Shown here piece by piece: positions 11,700 to 24,663 of a DNA stretch of 64,000 nucleotides. The translations under genes were made by a program, and so were the position numbers. Source of the DNA: Taenia hydatigena (taxonomy: Eukaryota; Platyhelminthes; Cestoda; Cyclophyllidea; Taeniidae); the NCBI GenBank assembly GCA_036345935.2, contig JADWOT020000001.1:19509098-19573097 (forward strand). Direction: 5' to 3'. Each line of letters starts with the position of its first letter. The stretch's first letter is position 1. The notes beneath the pieces were generated by a model that was given only the letters and a program-made list of their open reading frames with translations, was not told where the DNA came from and did not search any database.

Positions 11700-14600
11700 C
11701 CACTGCTATTATTCAACAATGAGTGGTTGGACTTCTAGGTAGAGTACTCGACGGAGCTGCTGTTATCGGCAAGTTGGACAACAGAGCCTTGGACTCTCAT
11801 TCTAAGTTCGTGGTGAGAGGTTAGGAAGTGAAGAGGGCAGATCGGGGGATTGTTCATTCATTCTGCAGAGGTGCCTCAAGTGAAAGAAAGCACATTCTGT
11901 TGCATTAAATTAGAGTAATTTTGTAACTTAAGCTCAATGAGGCAGCGGTTAACTGCCGATTTGCAGCCAGGAAGAGACTAGAATTAGCAGGCCATAAAAG
12001 GCGTCATGCTTGTACCAGAGTCAACAGAAGCACTAAGTTGCCTGTTGAGAAGGTGGCATTCACCGACACTGAAGTGCCTTTGACGTATCCACTCATCACG
12101 AAGAGATTGAGAAGAGAAAAGAGAAGGAAGTGGTTCAGTGAATCAACTGGCACGTGCACCGCCAATGCAAAGACAAGCAGTAACAAGGAGGATTGCACTA
12201 ACACAATTCCTTCCTCTCCCACTAAGTGACCATCTTGCTATGCTTGATCGATCAAATCTATCAGTTGCAAGACATGACTGATTCAAAATCTAACCCAATT
12301 TTCGGGTGTTTTGTTGCCTGCTTTGTAATTCAAGCCGAATTAATCACTCAGAAAAGGCGCTTTGGATGTGAATCGGCAATATTTCTAATTCATTAATGAA
12401 GGAGAGGGGTAAGGAAAGACACCAAACTGATTTGACGCAGTGATTGACTATTCCTGAACTCATTTTTCCTTACACGTGACAAAGTTATGCAGAAGGCTTA
12501 AGCTCAAAGTGGAAATCTAGGCTGTCACAGATGCGTGACGCAAGGATTGAACGCATCTGCCAATCCTCGCAGTTAGACAAGTGCACTCCACCTACTGAAT
12601 GGGCATAGTAGTGTGCGCGTGTCGGCCACAGCATACCGATTAGCAGACACCCATCGGTCCAACCCATCGTCGTGGCGGACATAACAGTCGCCCTCTTAAG
12701 GGACGTTCAAGTGCACCGATCCATCGGGTTTAGCTACACCTGCAGCGCTAGGTGTGTCATGTTCATGATAAGCCACCCTCCCTTCCCACCGTTTCCCATT
12801 GCGGTCTGTATGTGAAGATGCGTTGCTACTTGATCAAACCCTGAGGTCGTGCATTCCACTTACAGATTAGCCACACCCCTCCCGCTTTCGCATCTCCTTG
12901 CGTCACTGCGAAGGTTCGCATGTCAAATGCGTTGTGTTGTGCAAGGGCACAAGTTTTTAAAGACAGCCTTTCCACGCCACCCATACTACTAGTCGCAATT
13001 TTTCCCATTATCTTATCATTTATGATAAAGTTATTCCTTGCATCCTCACACTTTATTTATCTGTAGGGCTTTTACTTAGACTGCACCAAGAGAAGATGTG
13101 AAAGCCACTTTTCCATTGCCTTTAGACAAGGATGCCTAAATGATGAAGGCTCATTCGGCTCTTACTTCAGAACGCTTTCCAAAATATTCTGTATTTGCAG
13201 GTTGGTAAAAGTGCAAAAGTCATGATGGAGAATAGTGAATAGTGAATAGAAGGGCATTCGCATGTGAGTCGGCCCCGGTTTTCTTGGTTCAGTCTGGTGT
13301 CACTAATATGTGATGCAATGATTTGCTCCCAGTAGAAATTCTACCAGGTAGCAGAGGCTGCTATCTTGATTTTGAGAGAGGAGCAGAAAAGCAGTGTGCC
13401 AATTGCTACAGCTACTGTTGTGGGTATTTGGCGTTAGCGGCCTCAGAAGTCTCGATTCAACGGTAAGGCCGAAGGTGACAGCCGTATTTGCAGCTGGTAA
13501 TCCGCTCTGAGGTGACTAACTGCTAACTGTCTGTGCTGTGTTCTTACTTCACAAGGTGCAAGGCTGGTGGATTTTGTCCTGCAAAGCGGGAGAACAAACT
13601 TGGGCCTAAGCTCCGTGACCCAGACTTCCTAATTCTGTCATACTATCTCATTTCTCATTTCACAGACTATGAGTTGTAGAGGATTTTAGCCTGTTCTCGC
13701 CAGATTCTTCGTTCAAAACCTGAGTGCTTCACATTGGGCACTGCATCTCTGCATCATGGAACGCACTGATGAATGAGGTAGTGAGGAATGGGGGAGGGAG
13801 TCATTCCAATCCAACCACCAACGCCATCACTCCTGAACGGCTATCCAAACTACATTTGCTACTTGGAGGCTGATGGAACCAGAGCTGCATTTTGAGACCA
13901 GTAAAACGATGTAGCGAGGAGTGCAGTCACCTCGAGTCGTGTTCGTTAGGGGTCAGGCGACTACAGATCGGCTAATAGCCCCAGTTGAGAAGGGTGGAGC
14001 CGAGGTCCACCCACCATTGCACACATGGACGCGCGGGAAGCAGAATGTTCACATCTCTCAGGAGGGCTGCTAAGCTCCCAACATCCCCAACTAACACTGA
14101 CCCGATTTCCATAATGTGGGACGTCGGGTTGTCTCCAAAATGCCTTAGCTATCACGCATTTGAGCCAAGAGATCACTTAGTCTCCCAGTCCTTCTTTCTC
14201 CACTGAACCGGCGGCAAACTCTGCCAATGACATGTCCACTGAGCTGAGCATTGTCCAGTCACAGAACCATGGAAGTAGATTTGAATTTTCACCCCCAAAC
14301 AGCGATTGTAGACTATTCCCACGAAATGTGTTTGTCGTTTCCTGTGTGCTGCAGCCTTGAAACTACAATAGTCAGCATCAAGACCATTCTCATTCACACA
14401 GACATTGGGGAGGACAACTTGCAGGACAGAAATAGGCAGAGGAAAGAAGAGTGCCACCACGGTGTCTTGCAGCAACTTAGGAATAAAAGTGCAGTGGCGT
14501 AAGTTGCATGGAATGCATGAATTCATCATTTCAAACACCATCTAGCCGAGTATGTCTTAACGCAAATTGTGCATTTTAGAAACCAGAAGTTCAAAGTGCG

Positions 14601-15500
14601 ACCAATAAATGAAGTCGACCTGAATTATCCGACTAGGAGCCATTCAACACGGTACAGGGGTGCGCCATTGTTTACAAGTTAGGTTGCACACACCAGGAGC
14701 ACGAAACTGGGGCAATTTTCATTTGTGCTATTCAGCTCATCCCCGCTTCCAACTGGAAATGCAACTGCTCTGCACCAAAAGGACGCACTCACGTCGGCGG
14801 AACGATATCAAAACCACGTGAAGAAGTCCTTCATCACCCTCAGGAGATCACAAATGCTACTCCGATTTCCACTAGACTAATTTGAGGCCTCTGCAAATGG
14901 TTTCCATGGCACGTGTGGGTTACTGGTCCTCTCACAAGTGGTGCGAGGTAAAAAGGAAGAAGAACGACTTTCCTGCCGGGTAATCAAGGGCATCGCGAGC
15001 TACGCCACCCACACATCAATCATGGTACCACAGAAGCACTACGTGACGATTCTCTCGCCTCGCCTCGCCGCGCGGCGCCTCGCCTCTCGCACTTCTTCTC
15101 TCCAGCGTTCGCATAGCACCAATGCTGGAATGAGTAAGTTGGACATGATTTCCTCCATCTATGGCATTCCGTAAACACTGATTGAGAAGTCGTCAGCAAA
15201 AATAAGACCAAAGTCATCCCCAGAGCCACAGCTGAGTGCAGATGTACTCAACATCTGCAGCAATCCTTTGCAACTGCATCTACAGTCGAAGAATACAAAT
15301 GGCACAAATTTTTACGCCTCCTCTTCTGCCACCATTCATTCGCGCATGCGCAAGTCACCGAACCACGCAAAATGCATGCGAGGATGATACGTCATCTGCT
15401 CGAAGTTACAGAATGTAAAACAAGCTGAGCGTCATCATTACCGTCAGAGGTGGCCGATTCTAGCAAGTGAGTTGATGATCCGAATAACCACGATTGAAGA
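11700..15500. other. Degenerate mosaic, no gene supported
   Basis: Only short overlapping frames. A purine-rich stretch near 14938-14985 resembles the block G flank, and 14998-15130 contains the CTCGCCTCG-type run that recurs at 18540-18580 (inverted) and 62225-62270, so this is another partial copy of the arm sequence adjoining block D. Confidence 0.5.
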
Positions 15501-15559
15501 GGTTTATCTACGCGCCATAGTGACATGTTCCCAAACAGCATGCTACAAGTGGCATCTAT

Positions 15560-16510
15560 ACTTGAAAGAGCAATCAATGTGTGTGATGTCACCTGACTGA
15601 CATGCCAATGCAGCATGCTACTGTCCCCAATTTAAGTAGTGCAACGAGCAACTCATGTGTCTCTTGAGGTTCGGGAATGTAGCCCGCTATTTTTATGGAC
15701 AGAACACCTTACCATACTATTTAAAAGTATTTTCTGAGTAGAGGTTCATTATTGCATGCTGGAAAAGACTGAATGCAGCTTATTTTGAAATCCCGAAACA
15801 CTGCACTTAACAGCACTTTACTCAGTGCTTCAACGTCACCTCGTCTGTTGTTTGTCCAGCCTCCATCAGTGAGGATTTTGAGTTGCATGGCACAGGCTGT
15901 AATCCATGCTTCTGCAATGCCATCTGGAGTCAGCATCAGCAATTCGTCTGTGGAATCGTTGCTAAGTTGCATGCTGTATTCCTTGTTTCTCGTGATTCTC
16001 AAGTGCGTCTGCCTTCACACGACTCACGTGCTTTGCGTTGTGGACTCGGTGATGCACGCTGATTCGTGCAACATTTTGAGCAAAGAAGCAAAGAAGCGCT
16101 TTGTCTCAACGTTTCATGTCGTCATGCACTACCTCGTCGTTGAAACCGCGTCCAATCAGACGCTTCACCTCGAACACCGTATTGGCGAGCCTTCCACTCC
16201 ATTCTGTTAAAGGTGGAGCGCAAGTACATAGCTAGCACTCGTCTTACCACCACTGTGTCCATGTGAGACGTTGCAGCGCACAGGGAAGTTGCGCAGCATC
16301 CTCCGAGCCGGAGCATGGTTGAGCTTACTGTGGGTGGAAACAGGCGTTCAAATGCCAGTTGTGGGGAACTGTGATGCAAAGCCTTCACTACTGTGCTTGT
16401 GTATGCCTTAGCCGTCGCAACTGCATTGACGCTCAGCAGGGCAGACATGAAGTCGACTTTGCCATCGATGTCACCATTGATCACGGTGCATGTGTGGAAG
16501 TGAAGGCATG
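15560..16510 (-). repeat. Blocks E and F with an Hsp70 remnant
   Basis: Reverse complement of right-arm 62300-63040, very similar in the 15721-16002 part (about 98%). Both copies read an open frame of about 83 codons there (minus strand at 16002-15721, plus strand at 62659-62910) with two substitutions in the peptide. The part at 15575-15690 also occurs as a direct repeat at 1911-2035. In the middle lies a Hsp70 fragment that differs between copies: this one keeps the segment around [11 protein letters not shown], the right one keeps the segment around KVITSHGKP. Confidence 0.8.
16056..16186 (-). pseudogene. Hsp70 fragment with internal deletion
   Basis: On the minus strand the frame reads [20 protein letters not shown], which is the Hsp70 segment following the ATPase N-terminus. 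After DDMKR it jumps, through a TGA and a frame change, directly to the ETKRFFA-like segment. About 25 residues (WPFKVIT to the next conserved turn) are deleted. The Hsp70 match ends in a tandem CTTCTTTG duplication followed by unrelated sequence shared with the right-arm copy. Confidence 0.85.
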
Positions 16511-17251
16511 GCTTCTGCCTGTGCGATTTATCGCTCCGCCTGTACACATTTATTGAGTATCGTCTTAAGGTCCAAGTATCTAATCAGCCACTTTCACATT
16601 AGACAAGATAAAAGAAAGCGGTGAGGACGGAAGTTCTGCAAAATCATTTATTTGGAGGGACTGTCGATGCAATGACAAGCAGCAGCAGCAGCATGACAAG
16701 CCGCATTGACAAGGATGGGTCTCGGATGGAGGAGTCGTGAAAACTTGCAGCTGCATTTACAGACAGTGCGATTTGGGAAGGAAGAAAGAAGGAAAGCAAG
16801 TGTTTCACCACATCCTCATAAACATCAAGATGCATGGCGGTAACGAGTGGAACCTCTGTTGTCATCACTTCACTACATTGGTGGAGGTGGTATGGAGAAT
16901 GAGCGAAAAGTTGAATTGCTTGGGCGTGGTGCGATTGTGCTTCTGATTTCACCCACAAGCCCCCTCTCCCCTCCAGGCAGTGAGTAGAGAGCGATTCAGA
17001 GCTCTTGCAAACCAACAAGAAGGAGAGCTGCTGCCAGTGCTGCATGCCTCCCACGCCACTTCGTTCATGCCACCCTCCTTAGTTTGCTTGGCACCACCAA
17101 TTCGTGTTGCTTGATGGCTCCCTCATCGCCCTCTCCTATCCATCTACTTCGCATTGTCATTGTTGTCTTTCTCGGCTACAAGCTTGTCCCATCAAAACCC
17201 GCTGGCACAAATTCACTTAAGTGGTTAAGCGTTTCCTACAAGGAGTGGGAT

Positions 17252-17292
17252 GGAGGATGAGGAGGGGAGAGGAGGAGGAGGAGGAGGAGGAG
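17252..17292 (+). repeat. (GGA)n microsatellite
   Basis: Purine-only GAG/GGA run of about 40 bases with a few interruptions, in noncoding mosaic sequence. Confidence 0.85.
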
Positions 17293-17660
17293 AGAAGGAA
17301 TGGAAAATATGATATTTGAATTACTGTTGTGGGTTCCCGACCTAAATATGAACTTCAAGTTGTTTGCTGTCCTGATGAAAAGTGCATGCACATTTGCGCG
17401 CATTCGTAACTGTGTGAAGAAATTCCATCTGCTTTTCCCTATTTGGCCTATTTCTCAGTGATGTCATCTTGATTTGGAGTCGCACTTCATGCATATCCAG
17501 CTGAAGCCTGACTCCACAATTCCTCAAACGACCCCTCGACTGCAGTCTTCTGCACCAACTGCTTTCTTTCCCACTAATCTCCATTCCATTGCTCAGCCTT
17601 TGCCAGTTCATTGTGTCAGGCGAAGAATGGAGGAAAAATGCATTATGAGCTTGAAATTAC

Positions 17661-18100
17661 TTATGTCACTGGTTCGTCTGGATCGGTGATGCTTACTGCT
17701 TTACATTGGTCTACTCCTCCTACTGTGTACATCCCTTTCCGTGCTCCTCGTGTAGCTTTGCCACTATTGTCGGTGAACGGACGACTAATTGTAGTGGAAT
17801 AAACGCAGAGTGTGCCGAAGGATAAGGATAAGGTCGACTTTGCAGTAGATCTCATCACTGAAAAAGCAGATGTATGGGCGCGAAGATATGTTTCCTGTGC
17901 GAAAGCAAGAAACCGAGTCACATCTCCTTCTTCATCTAGTGGTTTGTAGATGTGAACCGTGCCACGAAATGTGAGAAGGGAAATCGTGCTTACTTCGCCA
18001 TGTAATTGAGCAGTAAGAGCACAGGAATGAGTGGCAGAATCGAAGAGGAACATGCCAGTGGAGGTGAGAAGACGCATAGGGATTAAAGCCGCATACGTGA
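17661..18100 (-). CDS. Possible coding exon, about 145 codons, unknown
   Basis: Minus-strand frame open from about 18100 through an ATG at 18077 to a TAA at 17661. The composition is that of an ordinary globular protein rather than a shadow frame: an alternating hydrophobic stretch (around GEVSTISLLTFRGTVHIY), an acidic turn (PLDEEGD) and a mixed C-terminus ending in DPDEPVT. I do not recognise the family. It lies between degenerate repeat blocks and has no partner in the right arm within the window. It could be an exon of a gene whose other parts are lost. Confidence 0.3.
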
Positions 18101-18599
18101 TGGACGAAGTGACTCGTTAATGGAGGTGCGACTACCACACCAGCCATGTAAACGAATGAAAGACGAGAGACAAGTCGTTTGCAATGTTTGTTAGCTAGTG
18201 TCCCTAGGGAATGGGCATTTCCACACCGGCATGGAGGCGGCACAGTGGTGTGCACACGTAGAATTTGGAAGTGGTTGCCGGAGTCTGTCTGCAAATCTAT
18301 GCGGTCGGGGTTGTATGGAGAGGCAGTGTGAATTACAGGACGTCTTTCCTTCTCTTCCATTCACTCCGCCTCATCACCGTACTGTAGCCAAAGGCAAAAT
18401 AGTGGAGTGTGTGACACTTCTTCGATTGTTTTCCTTCATCGCAGACGCAGTCGCCAGTGCTTCCTGCATGTGTTGTGCTGATGTGCTGATGTCCAACTTA
18501 CTCATTCCAACATCGCTGCTACGCGAACGCTGGAGAGAAGGAGTGCGAGAGGCGAGGCGAGGCGAGACGAGAGAATCGTCTGGTGGTGCTTTTGTAAAA

Positions 18600-19441
18600 T
18601 CATGATTGATGTGTGTGTGGTGATGGGGAATTGACGCTAGTCATGTCCTGCAACTCCTTATCATCTAGCTGGACGGAAATTTGGGGAGGTGGAACACGCG
18701 ATGTGTCCACTTTACTTGCTAATTTTGTGGATGGCAGCTGTGGGTATTGGCATTGCTTTTGTGGGTTCAGTTAGAACGAGGATTACACGCTGCATTCCAG
18801 GCAATGGAAGTGGTGTAGCAGTTAAGTGAATTGATCTTGGCGTGGATGAGGGAGGTGTGGAACTGCTTGCTGCTACTTCACCTCGATTGGAATGCTTCCG
18901 TCGTACAAATCTTTATCTAGCTATCCCACGCAGGCGACCTCTAACAGGAGACAAACTCAGCCGAATGCAAGGCAAATTCACGGTTCTAAAAGGATGTTCC
19001 TCTACGCTGGTGATTTTCGAAGTCATAATTTTCATTTTACGGTTTGTAGTTAACCATGCTAAGCAGTTTGAGCATTAGTGAGTGCTGACCAGCAGTGAAG
19101 TCTCTCAGGTGGGAGATTTCATCGGTAGGTGGTTACAGCGGACATTGATAGCCGAGTGCAATGGTAGAGGGAGAGGATAGGATGAAGAGGGAGCTTTTGG
19201 GTTCCACAAAATAACATTTCAAGGGGAAGTAGTGAAAGTGGCCTAGATATTTAATTTTGTAATCCATTTGCTAGGGCTCAAAGTTGCTGTCTGCTGACTG
19301 CTTAGAGGGACGAGTGAGCATGTGGACGGTCTCATCTCCCCCCTTTTACGTCATTGAATAAACGGCAGCAATCGAAAGGCTTGATGGTAGACAAGAGTCA
19401 GACTTAATCATCATTCTCCTATTGACTGCAACAGCTAAGGG
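18600..19441 (+). repeat. Block D, older repeat copy cut by an assembly gap
   Basis: Reverse complement of 61380-62300. Over 18842-19078 I count roughly 87-88% identity to 61965-61727, clearly lower than the main arm. A third, partial copy in the same orientation as the right arm lies at about 690-950. The block runs straight into the N gap at 19442, so its inner end is not seen. The missing part is probably the block C sequence that follows it in the right arm (61390-61170). No intact gene is visible. Confidence 0.8.
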
Positions 19442-19541
19442 NNNNNNNNNNNNNNNNNNNNNNNNNNNNNNNNNNNNNNNNNNNNNNNNNNNNNNNNNNN
19501 NNNNNNNNNNNNNNNNNNNNNNNNNNNNNNNNNNNNNNNNN
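19442..19541. other. Assembly gap, 100 N
   Basis: Exactly 100 Ns at the inner edge of repeat block D, a conventional unknown-length gap. Everything inside about 19541 is core sequence, so the true junction between repeat mosaic and core is hidden here. Confidence 0.95.
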
Positions 19542-20003
19542 GGAGTCATCCGTGTATGAGTCAGTGCTCACAACATAGCGTAGGTTTGAATGTTTGCGGT
19601 TATCTGGGCCAATTTACGCCATTTTGCCTCATGAGTACCCCATCGACCAGCCATGTCTAATCAGTTGATAACCTAAGGCGTAACAAATGGCTGTCGTTAG
19701 CGAGATTGCAGTTAAAGTGGAAGTGCATCCAAATCACAGCTGTCTCAGCCACTGGATCTTTCGCCATTCTGAATAGTGTACTATTTGGAGTGACCTCATT
19801 CGCCATTGACATTGTTGTGCAAACTACCACATGTTCCGAAATTTGGGACAAACCAAAAGCCGTTCTTCTGCGTTTGGACAGGAGAACGCACAAAGAACCA
19901 ATGCTTTTACGCCAAGGTGGGATCATTTTAGTTCTTTCCACATAGGCAAGAATCATTTAAACCTCAGCATCTTTGTCGCACAAACCTTTTTAAGCACGTC
20001 CCA

Positions 20004-20315
20004 ATGATGGCAGGTTCCAGCAACTCTTCTTTGATTTTCGTAATTTTTGCCCTTTACCTCGTCTTAATTACACACTTAGTCGTTATTTTTCGCACCACAT
20101 TTTATTTACCCGACTTCCAAGTTATCAGCGATGGCACACTTCCCAAGCATTACAAGCACAAAGTAATTCATAAAATAATATTGCTGTTTACCCCTGAAAC
20201 TGGCGTTATAAATGTACGAGTAGCTCCTTATTTTGGATTTGGTAAATCTTGTCCTGAGTATTCCATGTTGGAAGTGGATCCACTCAACACCGCGTTTCTC
20301 CACTGCCTCGTTTGA
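20004..20315 (+). CDS. Possible small membrane protein ORF, 103 aa
   Basis: ATG-started frame with a strongly hydrophobic stretch at residues 9-32, then a basic, polar remainder. The opposite strand is also open over much of the region (20459-20106), and no splice sites or paralogue support either reading. I do not recognise it. Weak candidate. Confidence 0.2.
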   Translation: MMAGSSNSSLIFVIFALYLVLITHLVVIFRTTFYLPDFQVISDGTLPKHYKHKVIHKIILLFTPETGVINVRVAPYFGFGKSCPEYSMLEVDPLNTAFLHCLV

Positions 20316-20712
20316 GCACATCAGCCAATGGGCTTGGCTGGGCAAGCGTCTATGCCATCTGCTCTTTCCAAAACCACCTCCTGCTTTCATAAAAGTGTTT
20401 TGAAGCCACTCGTTATTAAAACAATCAAACGGACACTTATTGACTGTTTTTATTGTCACCTATGCAAGACGAAGCCCACAACTCAGCGCAATTTGTAATA
20501 AGCTGAACCCTGGTGCAAAAATGATGGCGATAAACGACACTTTATTGCAGATGGTAGGAATGTGCCGTTCACTATACGATCACATTAAATTGGTCTAGCA
20601 GAGACGGAGCCTGCATCAATTTGCTTGAAATGGATACCTATAAGATGGTTTCCTAAAGGGGGCATAGCTTACACTCATAGAATTAATTTATAAAGAAACG
20701 AAAAGGATTTGA

Positions 20713-21087
20713 ATGCCGCGAATGCACAATTTACCTCGTGGCACCCCGCTGTTCAGCAAGAAAGAACTAATCAACGTCTTAGTATGGCTTGCACCCCATC
20801 AAGCGTTAATTAACGCAGAAAATTTAAATTTGACGATGAAGGAGTCAAGTGAGATCGAATGTTTCCTGAAATCCTGCAGAGCCTTGGTGAATTTAATAGC
20901 TCCACAATGCCTGCTGTGCCAACGAATAGATAACAAATGGTGCATCGAGCGGTATAATAAAAAAATTGAATGGCCTGGCCCGTTAAGATGGGGCTACGAA
21001 CGTGGAAAATATATACACGACGAATGCGGCAGCTACGGTAGCTCCAAAATAGAAAAAAAGGAACTCAAACCAATAGACGTCCGATGA
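20713..21087 (+). CDS. Hypothetical 124-aa intronless ORF
   Basis: A single uninterrupted frame with a true ATG in otherwise AT-rich DNA. It is rich in Lys, Glu, Asn and Leu and has a cluster of Cys residues in the second half (ECFLKSC, CLLC, WC, then HDEC) that could bind a metal, followed by a lysine-rich tail. The TGA overlaps an AATAAA-type sequence (GAATAAAATG at 21085-21094), which could serve as a polyadenylation signal. No signal peptide or membrane segment. No known family recognised. The length and composition make chance less likely than for its neighbours, but nothing else supports it. Confidence 0.4.
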   Translation: MPRMHNLPRGTPLFSKKELINVLVWLAPHQALINAENLNLTMKESSEIECFLKSCRALVNLIAPQCLLCQRIDNKWCIERYNKKIEWPGPLRWGYERGKYIHDECGSYGSSKIEKKELKPIDVR

Positions 21088-21099
21088 ATAAAATGTAGG

Positions 21100-24000
21100 T
21101 GAAGTGATATCAGAAAGGCAAAGATCTCCATCATGTGACTGCAGTGGAGGGGGCGAGGGCGGAGCTTTCCTCCTAGCAGCAACCCTGTGACTGCTAAATA
21201 ACCAGACTATTTATTTGAAACGCAGTTTACGAATGCGGGCATCGTAGCAACTAGTTAAAAACAATTTTTGTTGCGCTTTGAGGATTAAACTCTTTGGCGT
21301 AATTGGTGAAGATAGATAGTCTAGCAAAATGCAATTTTATTCTTACCTGAGTTGAATGTGAGGCAATAGCATAACCGGAATACTGGCTCTGATCCGTTCG
21401 ATGAATAGCCATGTTCGACGAATCATGCTCAATCCAGACGAGGCATATTTTAGTGGAGTACAAGACTCACACTATCATTTGTAATAAGTAATCCAACGTC
21501 ATTCGGATAGGCTAGTACTATTTTGCAGGACAGGTTCCGATTTTGCCAAAATCTTGGTGTCTCAATGAGGTGCAGTGTGTAAGATCTTACCGAGGAAAAT
21601 TGTGGTTACCGCTAGTGGCCTTTAAAATGATGAGGGGATCAAGTGACCAAAAGATCTCTCCACTTTTTAAAGGTACGAACTGCTGTTGACTTATATCTCG
21701 GAAATTGCATGCATCATATGTATTTATTTTGTTTATAAATGACTCGTGATACATTTTATTCAACATACAGAATCAGATGGCTAAGATTCATAAATAATTT
21801 TGGATAAAATTTACCACTGCACATATGCATGATACCATATTTAACAATTTTAAAGAATTTTCTTCTCACGTCATCCAGTCGTACCTCCAAATCGGACGTG
21901 ACGACAATGTCTTTTATCCATTCTTCCCATGCATAACCTCTACTTCGAATCCAGCAGTGGATACCTCTATCCCCACTGCAGGTATGGCTTATGCCACTTA
22001 TGGTTAGGCAGTGCTGTATTGCATTCTAGGCACTTACGCGTAAAATGCTTTCTTCACTAGGTAAAATTAATGAGAAAAATAACATTTAATGCATAGCCGT
22101 AGTGTTTTATGTGAACAAATTCTTGTAAAGCCATGTGTTTCGTAAAAGATGCATTCGTCAACTTTTATTGTGCAAGATAGACGTTGCCATAAGTTGACCA
22201 CACTCTAAATGTCCCCTTCCATGCAACCTAGAGTCTCATTTTTGCATTTTGCACGGAGTCAAGGCTTGTTCGCACAAAATCGCTTTTAGCTGTGGCACTA
22301 TTAGAATATAGAAAAGAGGGCTAAATTCCCATGAGACGCTACAGTATGTAGCTGGTTTTATTCATTGTGAGCCTTAATGCGAGCAGTTTACTAGTTGATT
22401 AATATACAGAGGTAAGAGTTAGGAGAACTGACTGGGAATCCACCATTTTAAATGAAGAGATAAGAAAAATTTGAGAAAATAATGCGGTTGCACTAGAGGT
22501 GTTAAAAGCACAATGAAGAAGAAGCAGCAGGCTTTGGCCAAAGGACAGAGTGTAGGGTGCGGAAGGTGGAAGCATGTGCTGCGTAGCGAAGGCTGAATTT
22601 AAAAATTTAAATGTTCTTCGTGATTTAACAGTAAAAGTGGACATTAAGCCTACTTTGAATCAGTCGCTAATGGCCTGCATGTTCTATTTGACAATGCATT
22701 AAATTAAACCTCTTTATTTCCTAGTTAAATGGTTCCTGTAAAGCAGTTGCCATAACTGTAGCAGTAGCTACGGCATTGACTCTAGAGTGGCTATCTAAAT
22801 CCGGTTATTAGATTTCAAAGCATCATGTGTAAGGCGCACTAAATTCAAGGCCAGTTTATAAGGAGCACTGAAGTGGGACACTGATTTGAGGACAGGACTT
22901 AACAATTCTCGGCTTCTGCATCCACTGTCGGGAGGAGAGTGGTCAGGTTAGACTGCGCATTTGTTGGACCGAAATATAATTGGACAAAGCAGCTCTAACA
23001 GCAGATGCACTCAAGCTTGATTGGGGATAGAAACTGCGAAATCGCTGGTGGCATAGAGAGCGCTGTGCTATAAATGCTTTAAGCAGAGTACAGCGCTGAA
23101 CGCTGTCAAATGGACATTATCCTCTGCACGAAATTGTTAGCCACACTTTTAGCAAATGGCTGACCTCTCAGTTGTAATAGCCAACAGTAGGGACGTCTGC
23201 AGTTGAAGTGGCGGGAGAGGAGGATTTGCTCGTGGTGAATCGATGTTCACCATCTGACTGCAGTTGATTTGTCGAGGGAGGAGAATTTGCCTGTGGCATC
23301 GGGCATTCTGACACAGACGAAGACCATCCAACATGGTTTGTCGGCGAAAATGCCTGAAACCACGAAAAGGCTCCTTATACTTACTGCGGCCAAGCATATA
23401 TTTTTTTTTCAATTTTGAAGGCATATAGTCGATGCGAATCTCAGTTCATAGGGATCGTCAGCCTTTTACGAGATAGCCGACAGACAGGACCATACACTCC
23501 AATTCCATTCGTTCGCCCTATTTAAGATTGTCTATTCAAACGTTCATATAATTCCTATTATTTGCGCAATGGAAAGCTACATGGAAACCCGCTGCACTGC
23601 GTTTAAAGAAGAATCTAAAAATGTAACAAGCGCAAAATGTCATCCTAGCCACAATCTGTTGCCTAGATAAGATCATGATTAATTTGTGAATAAAGTACTT
23701 CTGAACTACTGGTGCATTAAGCTCTTCTGCTTTTAAATCAGAGAATCCCATCTCGAGTACCCCTTAGCAGTAACGGGCAGATGGGTCTCTTCTAGAGTTG
23801 CTTGCATTGCAAATAAACTTAATTAATGATCATAGCTGCAACGCATCAAATCTTAGGGAGATACACTCTACCAAAGGCAAAAAGTAAATGGGTTTGCTAG
23901 TGCAGATTAGCGCCGTTGATTGTCATTTACTCGACCGTAGTTGGATCACGTGAACCACTTCGTATTGCACATCTTTCCGTCGAAAGCGGTCATACTAGAC

Positions 24001-24660
24001 GCATTTTACAACGCGTGCGGAACAGTCAGGAAATATTTTAATAGATTTCGCGCAGCTTTGCCTTACGCACGTCATTTTCGGCATAAGAAGTAAGTAAAAA
24101 ATAGAAAATGGAAGACTTTCTTAGCAACATTGACTCCCAATCTTTAACGTGGAACAGGAATCACATCACCGCTTAGAACTTCTCAGTTTACAGAGTAACT
24201 GAAACTTCAGAGGTACACCTCAACGTTGCCGTAAAATCATTCTTTCGACCCTGGCATCTCCTTCGAAATTTATCTCAGCTAAAATTCGGCACCTTATTTG
24301 GTTAGTGGTTTTGCTGGAAGTGGATGCTAGCCTGCCAAAACATCTCAAATTTATTTGAGCTTGGCGACACTACTCCATAATCGCATTCGAACAGAGGTCT
24401 ATAGATGTGAATAATCGAAAGCTTTATTTGTTTTTAATTACCGAATCGGTAAATAGGATTGCACTAAGAATACTGCCGACAGCTGGGTAATCGCTAAAAT
24501 CTTTCGAAAGTGCTATGAGAATGCTTTTGGGGTGGCTTGAGGTCTGGCCTCTTTAAATGATTCATTGAGTGTGCAGTTTTTAGGGGAGGATTAAAATTGA
24601 TTGGTTTGAGGTTACAAAATTGGCCGCAAAATTTCTGAGGCATTTTTTTAATCTGTTTTC
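21100..24660. other. Intergenic AT-rich core, no gene supported
   Basis: Frames are short and scattered on both strands (for example 22644-22399 and 23424-23149, minus) and lack credible splice partners. Nothing else seen. Confidence 0.45.
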
Positions 24661-24663
24661 AAT

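Noticed and set aside
1..19441. Telomere or Polinton-type mobile element
   Set aside because: I see no TTAGGG-type tandem array, no terminal inverted repeats of a defined element, and no DNA polymerase or integrase motifs.
19346..19549. ORF spanning the N run (also those at 30319-29996 and 45670-45479)
   Set aside because: They are open only because Ns cannot give stop codons.
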